NCBI GenBank assembly: GCA_964617645.1
Contig: CAZTYE010000007.1
Location: 147,008-211,007, forward strand
DNA: 64,000 nt
DNA from: JADJGC01 sp964617645
GTDB taxonomy: Bacteria > Zixibacteria > MSB-5A5 > CAIYYT01
Direction: 5' to 3'
Under the pieces are notes generated by a model. That model was not told the origin of the DNA. It saw only the letters and a program-made list of their open reading frames with translations, and made no database searches. Shown piece by piece: positions 1-8,340 of the stretch (position 1 is its first letter; each line of letters starts with the position of its first letter). The position numbers were made by a program, and so were the translations under genes.

Positions 1-1958
1 CCGTCGGTGATGGCTCGACGAAAACCATCTCCATCGACTCCGCCAATGGATCGCTCGAAGGAATTCGCCGGGCGATCAACAGCGCCAAGATCGGAGTTAC
101 GGCGTCTGTCATCAACGACGGCTCAAGTTCCAATTCTTATCGTCTGATGTTGTCCTCCGACAAGACCGGAGAGAAGAACAAGATCACTGTTGCAGCGAAC
201 CTCAACGGTTCGAAATCCCTGAATTTTACCTCGGCAGCGTTTGACCAAGTCGAGAAGCTGTCGTTCTCCGGCGCGGCGACGTCGACGCCGACCCTCGGTC
301 CGACCGCCGCGTACACGGGCAACAAAAACAAGACATACACACTCACCGTCGGCGGAACCGGTTCGCAAACCGTCGGTAGCGGCGACATCACGATCAACTG
401 GACCGACGGTACCAATTCCGGAGCGATCCTCGTTAGCTCGGCCGACACCGAAGTCGAACTCACCGGCTCCGGCTCCGACGGGCTGCGGCTCAAATTCGCC
501 GCCGGACTGCTCGTCGCCGGCGATACGTTTCGCGTCCAGACCTTCGCGCCGTTGCTGCAGAAACCGCAGGATGCCGAAATCGCAATCGGATCCGAACAGG
601 GCGGTGGATCGCCGATTAATGTCACCAGCACGACCAATGTCTTCAAGGACATCATCGCCGGCGTAACGATTAATGCTAAGCAACTTTCAGGCTCACAGCC
701 CGTCATGATCTCGCTCGAGCGCGATCTGGAGAAAATCGAAGGCTCGATCGACGAGTTCATTACGAAGTTCAACGACGTCGTCGAGAGCATTGACGAGCAA
801 TTCAAGTTCGACCCCAAAAATACGGAAAAGACCGGCATTCTCTTCGGTGACAGCACACTGCTCATGATGCAGAATAGCCTGCGCTCAAGAGTCTCCTCGC
901 GAATTCCGGGTCTTGCGTCGAGTTACAATATGCTTGCGGCTATCGGCATTCGGCTCGGCACATCAGGCAAGCTCGCGGTAGTAGATCGCAGCAAGCTGCA
1001 GACCGCGATTCGTGACAATGTGCAGGACGTTCAAAAGCTCTTCGCGGCATCGGGGGATTCGTCGAACGCCAAGATTGAATTTTTGTCGATGACCGCAAAG
1101 ACCAAGGTGTCCGATGACGGCTACGCGGTCAACATTACGCAGGCAGCTAACAAAGGATATTTACGCACCGCCGCCATATCCGATCCGACTCTTACGCCGA
1201 TCACGATCGACTCGTCAAACCGTAACGTGCAATTTCGCGTGGACGGCGTCATTTCCGACAACATCACACTCACGGAAAAAACCTATTCGAGTTGGACAGA
1301 ATTGGTAGACGAACTGCAGCAGAAAGTCAATGCCGATGCCAAAATCGGCAAACTCGGCGCCGTTGTGTCGCACACCGACAACGGGGACAACGGTTACTTG
1401 ACGCTTTCTTCGGGATCGTACGGGAAGACATCAAAATTTGAAATCGTTTCCAGCACCGGAAACTCGGCCTATGCCGTGCTCGGACTCGCCACCGGCCAGG
1501 TGTTTGAGGGCAGTGACGTTGAGGGCACCATCAATGGCGAGGCCGCTACCGGCGCCGGCCAAATCCTGACCGGCAAGGAAGGCAATAAGAACACCGAAGG
1601 TCTGAAGATCAAGGTCACGCTGTCGGCCGCGGATCTGAACTCGCAAAACGAAGCCACGATTTCGGTTTTCCGCGGGATTGGCGCCCTGATGCAGGATCAC
1701 GTCGACTCGCTCGCCAAGAGTGTCGACGGCACGTTAGCGCGCCGCACGAAGGCGCTAGAGTCTCAGATCGACGACATCAAGTCGCGGGTCGAAGATCTCA
1801 ACCAGCGGATGGAGTTGAAGCGCCAGCGGCTGCTCGAGCGATTCCTCGCCATGGAGGAGACGCTGGGTCAGCTAAACTCGCAATCGTCGTATCTCTCCGC
1901 CCAGTTGAATCAGATCGCGGCAAACTTCAGTCAAATCAGCGCCAACGCGAAAGGCTAA
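1..1958 (+). CDS. fliD: Flagellar hook-associated protein 2 (filament cap), 5' end missing
   Basis: The FliD cap protein sits at the tip of the flagellar filament and guides flagellin assembly outside the cell. The frame is open from base 3, so the true start lies before the window. The first visible residues (SLEGIRRAINSAKIGVTAS) match the FliD N-terminal domain, ahead of the first internal Met at 147. The C-terminal third carries the FliD_C signature and a long heptad-rich helix (about 1720-1930), as expected for the D0/D1 coiled coil. At more than 650 residues it is longer than enterobacterial FliD, and the extra length falls in the variable surface domains. fliS follows after 6 nt, the usual cap/chaperone order. 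Confidence 0.93.
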   Translation, partial: VGDGSTKTISIDSANGSLEGIRRAINSAKIGVTASVINDGSSSNSYRLMLSSDKTGEKNKITVAANLNGSKSLNFTSAAFDQVEKLSFSGAATSTPTLGPTAAYTGNKNKTYTLTVGGTGSQTVGSGDITINWTDGTNSGAILVSSADTEVELTGSGSDGLRLKFAAGLLVAGDTFRVQTFAPLLQKPQDAEIAIGSEQGGGSPINVTSTTNVFKDIIAGVTINAKQLSGSQPVMISLERDLEKIEGSIDEFITKFNDVVESIDEQFKFDPKNTEKTGILFGDSTLLMMQNSLRSRVSSRIPGLASSYNMLAAIGIRLGTSGKLAVVDRSKLQTAIRDNVQDVQKLFAASGDSSNAKIEFLSMTAKTKVSDDGYAVNITQAANKGYLRTAAISDPTLTPITIDSSNRNVQFRVDGVISDNITLTEKTYSSWTELVDELQQKVNADAKIGKLGAVVSHTDNGDNGYLTLSSGSYGKTSKFEIVSSTGNSAYAVLGLATGQVFEGSDVEGTINGEAATGAGQILTGKEGNKNTEGLKIKVTLSAADLNSQNEATISVFRGIGALMQDHVDSLAKSVDGTLARRTKALESQIDDIKSRVEDLNQRMELKRQRLLERFLAMEETLGQLNSQSSYLSAQLNQIAANFSQISANAKG

Positions 1959-1964
1959 GATCAC

Positions 1965-2399
1965 ATGAATCGACAGCTCACGCACTATCAGAAGGCACAA
2001 GTCGACGGTTCAAGTCAGCGTGATTTGATAGTGATGTGCTACAAGGGCGGCATCAAGTATCTTCTCGATGGTCGGGAGAAGCTGAATAACGCCGACGTTG
2101 CCGGTTTCTCCGAATGTATCGAGCGCACGCACCGCATTGTCTTTCATCTGTACACGACGCTCGACATGAATCAGGGCGGCGAGATTGCCCAGCGCCTCGC
2201 TGACTTGTACGTCTACATGATAAACCAGCTCTACCTTTTGAATGCGACAAAGAACGATGAATTGTTTGACGGATTGATTCGCGTCCTGACCACCCTCAAG
2301 GAAGGCTGGGAGCGGATCGATAACCATGGTATAGACGGGGCACCACTGGGGAGTCGCGCGTCGGAAACCAACGCGCAAGTTGTATCTGTAAAGATCTGA
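1965..2399 (+). CDS. fliS: Flagellin export chaperone FliS
   Basis: FliS binds the flagellin C-terminus in the cytosol and keeps it unfolded for export. The 144-residue protein has the family hallmarks: an N-terminal YQKAQVDGSSQRDLIVMCY segment, GGIKYLL, then LDMNQGGEIAQRLADLYVYM, giving an all-helical bundle. The length fits the family. It lies between fliD and a FlgN-like chaperone. The extended C-terminal tail (last ~20 residues, GIDGAPLGSRAS) is low-complexity and probably disordered. Confidence 0.93.
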   Translation: MNRQLTHYQKAQVDGSSQRDLIVMCYKGGIKYLLDGREKLNNADVAGFSECIERTHRIVFHLYTTLDMNQGGEIAQRLADLYVYMINQLYLLNATKNDELFDGLIRVLTTLKEGWERIDNHGIDGAPLGSRASETNAQVVSVKI

Positions 2400-2406
2400 G
2401 GCGGAA

Positions 2407-2859
2407 ATGGAATACAGCGACGTAACGAAACTTGAGGCGCGTCTGGTGGCCGGCTTGAAGGAAGAATACTCCTTCTACCAATCACTCTTTATCATTATTG
2501 ACAAGCAGCGCGATTATATCAAGTACGACAAAGAGCAGAAAATCGTCGATCTCTACGGCGAGGTCGAACGCATCGTCCAGCGGATCAATGAGTCGGAAGC
2601 GGCTGTGGCCCAATTGAAAAACGAGAACAAGACACTATTCGGATTGGCCGCCTCGGCGCCGGAAGTGCGGCGATTGGTCAACTCGATTACAACGCTTATT
2701 GCGAAAACGCTGAAGCTTGTGCAGGAGAACGAAGAAATCGCCCAGGCCAAATACGACCAGATCAAGGACCATCTGGTGCAGTTGCAGAACGGTCGCAAGG
2801 TGAGCGATTATTTCACAATACCGCAAGCTTCGCCGCAATATGTCGATAAAAAACATTAG
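2407..2859 (+). CDS. FlgN-like flagellar export chaperone
   Basis: A 150-residue helical protein with the FlgN layout: an N-terminal EARLVAGLKEEYSFYQSL segment, an IIDKQRDYI core, then long amphipathic helices rich in Glu and Gln. FlgN chaperones the hook-filament junction proteins FlgK and FlgL. The identification rests on this pattern plus position between fliS and a FlgM-like gene. Sequence identity to characterised FlgN would be low, so the family call is probable rather than certain. A purine-rich GAGGCGGA site precedes the ATG. Confidence 0.72.
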   Translation: MEYSDVTKLEARLVAGLKEEYSFYQSLFIIIDKQRDYIKYDKEQKIVDLYGEVERIVQRINESEAAVAQLKNENKTLFGLAASAPEVRRLVNSITTLIAKTLKLVQENEEIAQAKYDQIKDHLVQLQNGRKVSDYFTIPQASPQYVDKKH

Positions 2860-2874
2860 GGGGCGACAGAACCA

Positions 2875-3192
2875 ATGACCGTAAATCGTGTAGGACCGGG
2901 TGGCTTGCCGCCGCTCGGAGACGATATGGGCAAGAGAAAATCTCAGGCTGTCAAGACGCGGCAGGATGCCGGCCAAAATCCGCCGGTAACAGCGGCTGCC
3001 GACAGCGCCGGCGCGCCGACAAAGCCCAAGCCGGCGACGGATGAGTACGTCTCGACGCGATCAAACAATGAAGCGCCGTTGCGCTCGGACAAACTCGCCC
3101 ATGCGCGCCGCATGATCGAGAACGGTTCGTACAATGATCCCAAAGTAATCGCCGAGATTATTGATCGGCTGATGCATGCCTTGAAAAGCTAA
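2875..3192 (+). CDS. flgM: FlgM-like anti-sigma-28 factor
   Basis: A 105-residue protein with a disordered, Pro/Ala/Lys-rich N-terminal half and a helical C-terminal part (RSDKLAHARRMIENGSYNDP, then IAEIIDRLMHALK). This matches the FlgM C-terminal motif that grips sigma-28 (FliA). FlgM holds late flagellar transcription off until the hook is finished and it is exported. The flagellar neighbours support the call. The family is short and divergent, so this is a pattern match, not proof. Confidence 0.78.
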   Translation: MTVNRVGPGGLPPLGDDMGKRKSQAVKTRQDAGQNPPVTAAADSAGAPTKPKPATDEYVSTRSNNEAPLRSDKLAHARRMIENGSYNDPKVIAEIIDRLMHALKS

Positions 3193-3198
3193 AGGGCT

Positions 3199-4095
3199 AT
3201 GGTTACCGAGCTAACGATTACTCCCGAAGAAAAATTGCGACGCCGCCTCAGCAGCATTACCAATCTGCCGACGCCGCCGGTCGTGTTTACGCAGATAACG
3301 CGCATCATCAATAATCCTCGCACGTCGGTGAACGACGTTGCCGCCATCATGTCGGAAGACGCGGCGATGAGCGCCAAGGTGCTGCGCCTTTCAAACTCGG
3401 CCTTTTACGGAGCGCGCAGCGAGATTACCAGCATTCGTCAAGCGGTATTAGTGCTTGGTCTCGAAGCCATCAAATCGCTCGTGTTGTCCTCGTCGGTGTT
3501 CGATATGTTCAAGTCGCAAAAACTCGATCCCGACTATCAGGATAACTACTGGCGGCATTCACTGGCCGTTGCCCTCGCCGGGCGGCTGGTCGGTCGACTC
3601 GTTAGAGCGTCGCGTGACATCGATCCGGAAGTCGCTTTTTCGGCGGGGCTGCTGCACGACATCGGAAAGTTGATCACTTATTGCTTCTTGCGTGAGGAAC
3701 ACAAGGCCATTTCCGAGCATCTCGCCCAGAATCGCGTTTCCGACTATCAAGCCGAAATGGCCGTTGTCGGCCACGCCCATACGCTTGTCGGACGCATGTT
3801 GGCGGCGAATTGGCGTCTGCCGCTGACGATTCAACGTCCGATCGAATTCCATCATTTTCCGTTTCACGATGCTGAAGAAACCCGCGATTATTCGCTGGTC
3901 TGCCATGTTGCCAACTACGTAGCATATCGAACCTTCAAACAGCGCCTACCGGAACTTGAAGGCTGGGAGCTGATTCAGCCCGAAGCGACTGCCGAATTAC
4001 GACTAAGCGAAGAGATGCTTCAGGCGCTCTGCGAAAAGCTCCTTGAGGAGTACGCCCGCAGTTCGACCTTCCTTCAGCTTGCCGTAAATTCTTGA
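3199..4095 (+). CDS. HDOD-domain regulatory protein
   Basis: A 298-residue single-domain HDOD protein. The N-terminal LPTPPVVFTQITRIINNP and MSEDAAMSAKVLRLSNSAFY stretches are the HDOD core, and an AGLLHDIGKL motif keeps the HD pair. HDOD proteins are signalling or scaffold proteins, often tied to motility and cyclic-nucleotide pathways, and usually lack proven hydrolase activity. It starts 6 nt after the FlgM-like gene, with AAAGGG only a few bases before the ATG, and is probably the last gene of the flagellar operon. That position suggests a role in motility control (inference). Confidence 0.88.
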   Translation: MVTELTITPEEKLRRRLSSITNLPTPPVVFTQITRIINNPRTSVNDVAAIMSEDAAMSAKVLRLSNSAFYGARSEITSIRQAVLVLGLEAIKSLVLSSSVFDMFKSQKLDPDYQDNYWRHSLAVALAGRLVGRLVRASRDIDPEVAFSAGLLHDIGKLITYCFLREEHKAISEHLAQNRVSDYQAEMAVVGHAHTLVGRMLAANWRLPLTIQRPIEFHHFPFHDAEETRDYSLVCHVANYVAYRTFKQRLPELEGWELIQPEATAELRLSEEMLQALCEKLLEEYARSSTFLQLAVNS

Positions 4096-4268
4096 GAGCC
4101 GCGCATACAGCTTTTGTCGTCGGCGCTTCTCGACATCTAATCTAATCGCGCCTATCTGAAGAGATTATCGAAAGCAATCTGGTCGCTGGCGGATCATTCG
4201 ACTCGCCTAACATTTTTACTTTACTGATTGACGGGACATCCGTATCTATCGACAAGGGTATCTTGAAT

Positions 4269-5450
4269 ATGAGCGCTATTGATACGACTACACGAACTAT
4301 GAATGTTCCATTCTACCGTCTGACACTGTCGCAAGACGAGATTGATGCCGTGACATCCGTACTGCGTTCGGGTTGGTTGACGACGGGCAAGGTGACTCAC
4401 CAATTTGAGGCAGAATTTGCAGAGCATGTCGGCGCCAAGTACGCTGTCGCCGTGAATTCGTGCACGGCCGCCTTACATCTTTCACTCATCGCCGCCGGAG
4501 TTGATCCGGGAGATGAGGTCATCACGACACCCTATACCTTCGTGGCGACCACAGAAACGATTATCCAGACTGGCGCCAAAGTCGTCTTCGCGGACACGCG
4601 GAAGGATTCACTGAATATCGATTTGGACAGTGTCGAGCGCGCCGTTTCCAAGCGGACGAAAGCCATCGTCCCGGTGTACATCGCCGGCGAGCCAATCGAC
4701 CTCGGCGCGATCGAACGCTTGCGCCGTAAGTACGGCGTCAAGGTCATTCACGACGCGGCGCACGCTCTTGGCACTTACTGGCGGGGAACTCCGGTCGGCG
4801 CGACGAACGACTTCACTTGCTTTTCATTCTACTCGACGAAGAATCTGACAACCGGCGAAGGCGGGATGATCACGCTCAACAACAAACGTCTGGCCGATAG
4901 GCTGCGCGTCATCGGACTGCACGGCATGTCGAAAGGCGCGTGGAAACGGTATTCAGGCGCAGGATCATGGAAGTATGAGATTCTCGACCTGGGCTATAAG
5001 TACAACTTAACTGATATTGCGAGCGCGCTGGGGCTGATGCAGCTTCGCAATTTCAGCAAAATCCAGGAGTGCAGAGCTCGCGCCGCCGAATGGTATCGCC
5101 GGCATCTGGGTGATATCGATGAGCTGGTCTTGCCGGAAACCCCCGATGGTGGCGTGCACGCCTGGCACCTGTACATTATTAAGCTGCGCCGCGGTGGGGA
5201 ATCCCTTCGCAATCGCGTCATTGAAGAACTCACATCGCGTGGCATCGGCACGTCGGTACACTTCATCCCGCTTTATCTACATCCGTATTACAAGCAGCAT
5301 TACAGGTACACGCGCCGCGACTTGCCCAACAGCTACGCCCACTACCAGAGCGCGATTACCTTGCCGTTGTTCGTGGACATTACGGAAGAAGAAATCGTCT
5401 ACGTCGCACGCTGCCTGAAGGAAATTCTCGCTCGGAAGTCCTCGCGTTAG
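4269..5450 (+). CDS. DegT/DnrJ/EryC1/StrS-family sugar aminotransferase
   Basis: A PLP-dependent aminotransferase that adds an amino group to a nucleotide-bound keto-sugar. The PLP-lysine motif FSFYSTKNLTTGEGGM is present (Lys191 from this start), along with GSGWLTTG-type and HDAAHALG motifs. An in-frame TTG lies 6 nt upstream (4263), but ATG 4269 has an AAGGG site at a good distance (4254-4258). The sugar-phosphate transferase starts 29 nt downstream, so the two probably make and load an amino sugar for a surface glycan. The exact sugar cannot be read from sequence. Confidence 0.92.
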   Translation: MSAIDTTTRTMNVPFYRLTLSQDEIDAVTSVLRSGWLTTGKVTHQFEAEFAEHVGAKYAVAVNSCTAALHLSLIAAGVDPGDEVITTPYTFVATTETIIQTGAKVVFADTRKDSLNIDLDSVERAVSKRTKAIVPVYIAGEPIDLGAIERLRRKYGVKVIHDAAHALGTYWRGTPVGATNDFTCFSFYSTKNLTTGEGGMITLNNKRLADRLRVIGLHGMSKGAWKRYSGAGSWKYEILDLGYKYNLTDIASALGLMQLRNFSKIQECRARAAEWYRRHLGDIDELVLPETPDGGVHAWHLYIIKLRRGGESLRNRVIEELTSRGIGTSVHFIPLYLHPYYKQHYRYTRRDLPNSYAHYQSAITLPLFVDITEEEIVYVARCLKEILARKSSR

Positions 5451-5479
5451 GCGTTTGCGGTTTGTAGATTTGTCATGCG

Positions 5480-6061
5480 ATGCAACGTGCCTCTGATTTC
5501 CTTTTCGCGCTCGTCGCTGTCCTGATTACGGCGCCGATCCTGGCCGTTTCTATCCTGGCGATCGTCGTTTTCGATTTTGGCCCACCATTCTACCATCACC
5601 GTCGTGTCGGCCGCTATGGCAGGGAATTTCACCTCATCAAGTTGCGTACCATGAAGCGCGGCGCAACCGGAGTCAATCTGACGGTCGCCGGGGACAGTCG
5701 GGTCTCCACCATCGGACGGCTCTTGCGGCGATTCAAGCTCGACGAGCTACCTCAGCTCTTTAACGTCTTATCCGGTCAAATGGGTGTCGTCGGCCCGAGG
5801 CCCGAATCGCCCGACTTTGTCGCCCAATATACCGATGAACAGCGGCAGATTTTCGATTATCGTCCCGGCCTCACCGATCCAGCCTCCCTGAAGTACCGCC
5901 ATGAAGAACGCCTACTCGCGCAGTATTCCGATCCGATTCAGGCCTACAGCAGGCTTGTGATGCCCGACAAGGTCGCCCTTTCGCTCGAATACCAGAAACG
6001 TCGCTCGCTGAAATCCGATTTCAACATCATTCTGCAAACAATCGCGGCGATTTTCCGATAG
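5480..6061 (+). CDS. Short bacterial sugar transferase (PglC/WecP-like phosphoglycosyl transferase)
   Basis: It transfers a sugar-1-phosphate from a nucleotide sugar to undecaprenyl phosphate at the inner membrane, the first step of a glycan repeat. It has one N-terminal hydrophobic re-entrant helix (FALVAVLITAPILAVSILAI), the KLRTM motif, the catalytic Asp-Glu dyad in FKLDELPQL, and the VVGPRPE motif. At 193 residues it is the minimal monotopic type without the extra membrane bundle of WbaP/WcaJ. In-frame stops just upstream leave ATG 5480 as the only reasonable start. Confidence 0.92.
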   Translation: MQRASDFLFALVAVLITAPILAVSILAIVVFDFGPPFYHHRRVGRYGREFHLIKLRTMKRGATGVNLTVAGDSRVSTIGRLLRRFKLDELPQLFNVLSGQMGVVGPRPESPDFVAQYTDEQRQIFDYRPGLTDPASLKYRHEERLLAQYSDPIQAYSRLVMPDKVALSLEYQKRRSLKSDFNIILQTIAAIFR

Positions 6062-6113
6062 TATTGTATATTGTGCGTTACAATTACCGGCTCGCGAACG
6101 TGATGAAAAACTG

Positions 6114-6140
6114 TTGACAGCGGCGCGTCTCGGCTATACC
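6114..6140 (+). promoter_or_regulatory. Predicted sigma-70-type promoter for tRNA-Val
   Basis: TTGACA at 6114-6119 and TATACC at 6135-6140 are separated by 15 nt, slightly short of the usual 16-18. The predicted start of transcription is about 9 nt before the tRNA 5' end. Confidence 0.55.
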
Positions 6141-6155
6141 ATGCGCCTCACTCGT

Positions 6156-6232
6156 GGGCGATTAGCTCAGATGGCTAGAGCGTCTGCTCGACACGCAGAA
6201 GGTCACCGGTTCGATTCCAGTATCGCCCACCA
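6156..6232 (+). tRNA. tRNA-Val (anticodon GAC), with unusual C33
   Basis: A full cloverleaf can be drawn. The acceptor stem 6156-6162/6222-6228 is perfectly paired, D stem is GCTC/GAGC, anticodon stem TCTGC/GCAGA is perfect, T loop is TTCGATT and CCA is encoded at 6230-6232. The anticodon loop is TCGACAC, giving anticodon GAC (6190-6192). Two oddities stand out. Position 33 is C (6189) instead of the near-universal U, and the T stem has a C-A mismatch (6207 with 6219). It may be a functional variant, a decaying gene or a sequencing artefact. Confidence 0.85.
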
Positions 6233-6240
6233 TTTTCTTG

Positions 6241-6263
6241 GCCTCAATGGTGAGGCTATTTTT
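6241..6263 (+). terminator. Weak intrinsic terminator between tRNA-Val and thrS
   Basis: A 6-bp stem GCCTCA/TGAGGC with loop ATGG is followed by TATTTTT. It ends 10 nt before the thrS start codon, so it could also act as an attenuator on thrS read-through. Confidence 0.5.
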
Positions 6264-6273
6264 GTAGGGACAG

Positions 6274-8217
6274 ATGTCTATGTCGATTGATCTGAAGTTC
6301 CCGGATGGCTCGATTCGGCCGTTTCCGGATGGCGTCACCGGCTATGAAGTCGCCAAATCGATCTCACCTCGACTCGCAGACGAGGCGCTCGCCGTGACTC
6401 TCGACAACGTCATTTTCGACCTTCATCGACCGCTGCCGCATGGCGGCGAGCTCAAGATTCACACCTTCGACACGCCGCAGGGGAAGTGGGTGTTCTGGCA
6501 TTCCTCCGCCCATGTAATGGCTGAAGCAGTCCTTGACTTGTTCCCAAATACCAAACTCGCAATCGGTCCTCCGATTGACGAGGGGTTTTACTACGACTTC
6601 GATGCGCCGCAGCCCTTTTCTGAAGATGACCTAACGCGTATCGAGAAACGCATGGCCGAAATTGTCTCCGGGGATCACACCTTTGTCCGCGAGGAAGTCT
6701 CACGCGAGGAAGCGATTCGTCGCGCCAATGAGAGCCGGGAGCCTTTCAAGATTGAATTGATCGAGGCGCTGCCGCCGGACGAGAAGATTTCCTATTACAA
6801 GCACGATCACTTTATCGATCTCTGTCGCGGTCCGCATCTGCCGTCGACCAACCGTATCAAAGCGTTTAAGCTACTTTCGGTCGCCGGGGCATACTGGCGG
6901 GGCGATGAGCGCAATAAAATGCTGCAACGTATTTATGGCGTTTCCTATCCGAAGAAATCGATGCTGGACGACTATGTTCAACGGCACGAAGAGGCCAAAA
7001 AACGCGATCACCGCAAGCTCGGCAAGGAACTCGAATTATTCACGATCACCGAGGACACGGGCGGCGGTCTGCCACTCTGGATGCCGAAAGGCGCTTTGAT
7101 GCGCCATCTGATCGAGACCTTCTGGAAAGAGATACACTTGAGCCACGGCTATGATCTGGTGATGTCTCCGCATATCGCGCGGCTCAAGCTCTGGGAGACG
7201 TCCGGGCACACCAATTTTTACAGTGAAAACATGTACTCGCCGATGGATGTGGACAACGAGAAGTACCAAATCAAGCCAATGAACTGCCCGTTCCACATCG
7301 CGATCTACAAGCAGTCGCTGCACTCTTACCGCGAGCTACCGCTCCGCTGGGCTGAGTTGGGCACAGTGTACCGTTATGAGCGCGGCGGTGTGCTTCACGG
7401 TCTGTTTCGGGTGCGCGGATTCACGCAAGACGACGCCCACATCTTCTGCACTCCCGAACAGCTTGAGGACGAAGTACTTGGCGTTTTGAATTTGACTGAA
7501 GAATTGCTCGGCGCGTTCGGTTTTCACGACTATCACATCTACTTGTCAACTCGACCGGAGAAAGCCATCGGTGATCCGGACTTGTGGCAAGCTGCCGAAG
7601 GCGCCCTCCGTAATGCGATGGCCAAGAAAAGCATGAAATACGACGTCGATGAAGGCGGCGGCGCATTCTACGGTCCTAAGATCGACATCAAAATTCGCGA
7701 CGCCATGGCCCGGGAGTGGCAATGTACGACCGTGCAGTTCGATTTCAACCTGCCGGAACGATTTGATATCTCGTATGTCGATTCCGACGGTCAATACAAG
7801 CGCCCCTACATGGTGCATCGCGCCATCTTGGGGTCGCTGGAGCGGTTCTTCGGAGTCCTGATCGAACACTATGGTGGATTCTTCCCACTCTGGATCGCGC
7901 CGGTCCAGGCCCGCGTGCTGCCAATAACGGATAGGCAACTGGCCTATGCGAATGACGTGGCTTCCAGGCTTCGGCAAGCTGGTCTTCGAGTCGAAATCGA
8001 CGACCGCTCCGAAAAAATCGGATATAAAATCCGCGAGGCTGAGACCGGCAAGGTGCCGTACATGCTGGTTGTCGGCGGCAAGGAAGCCGATTCCGGGCAG
8101 GCAAGCCTGCGGCGCCACGGCGAAGGAGACCTCGGCGTCTTCACTCTCGATACCATTATCGAGCGCATGAGAATCGAGGTCGCGAACCGCGCACTGCCGG
8201 CCAAGCCGGCCAAGTGA
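6274..8217 (+). CDS. thrS: Threonyl-tRNA synthetase
   Basis: A class II synthetase of 647 residues charging tRNA-Thr. Domains in order: an N-terminal TGS domain (1-65), the SAD editing domain with HSSAHVMAEAV and LCRGPHLPSTN motifs, the catalytic core with the zinc-binding MNCPFH segment, RYERGGVLHGLFRVRGFTQD (motif 2), and the C-terminal anticodon-binding domain (from about 540). All domains are intact and the length is normal. AGGGA precedes ATG 6274; a second ATG lies 6 nt in. It heads the translation cluster thrS-infC-rpmI-rplT-pheST. Confidence 0.97.
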   Translation: MSMSIDLKFPDGSIRPFPDGVTGYEVAKSISPRLADEALAVTLDNVIFDLHRPLPHGGELKIHTFDTPQGKWVFWHSSAHVMAEAVLDLFPNTKLAIGPPIDEGFYYDFDAPQPFSEDDLTRIEKRMAEIVSGDHTFVREEVSREEAIRRANESREPFKIELIEALPPDEKISYYKHDHFIDLCRGPHLPSTNRIKAFKLLSVAGAYWRGDERNKMLQRIYGVSYPKKSMLDDYVQRHEEAKKRDHRKLGKELELFTITEDTGGGLPLWMPKGALMRHLIETFWKEIHLSHGYDLVMSPHIARLKLWETSGHTNFYSENMYSPMDVDNEKYQIKPMNCPFHIAIYKQSLHSYRELPLRWAELGTVYRYERGGVLHGLFRVRGFTQDDAHIFCTPEQLEDEVLGVLNLTEELLGAFGFHDYHIYLSTRPEKAIGDPDLWQAAEGALRNAMAKKSMKYDVDEGGGAFYGPKIDIKIRDAMAREWQCTTVQFDFNLPERFDISYVDSDGQYKRPYMVHRAILGSLERFFGVLIEHYGGFFPLWIAPVQARVLPITDRQLAYANDVASRLRQAGLRVEIDDRSEKIGYKIREAETGKVPYMLVVGGKEADSGQASLRRHGEGDLGVFTLDTIIERMRIEVANRALPAKPAK

Positions 8218-8328
8218 TCCGGTGTGATGCGCATTTTGCTGCATTTTTTGTTTGTAGATTTTGGCATTAGCCTATATACTACAAGTCTTTCCGCAGATCG
8301 CGGACTGTGTATCGTTTGGACTTAAGAC

Positions 8329-8336
8329 GGAGGTGA
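8329..8336 (+). promoter_or_regulatory. Strong Shine-Dalgarno that fixes the infC start at AUA 8341
   Basis: GGAGGTGA, an almost perfect anti-16S complement, ends the right distance before ATA 8341 and 44 nt before the first ATG (8380). No ATG, GTG or TTG in the infC frame lies at a proper spacing from it. Confidence 0.8.
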
Positions 8337-8340
8337 GTCA

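Noticed and set aside
137..865. Long minus-strand open frame under fliD
   Set aside because: It is antisense to a clearly conserved flagellar gene, has no recognisable domain and no ribosome-binding site; a shadow of high-GC coding sequence.
8218..8340. T-box or other riboswitch upstream of infC, thrS or pheS
   Set aside because: I looked for the T-box TGGNACCGCG signature and for a specifier stem in leaders of thrS, proS and pheST and found neither.
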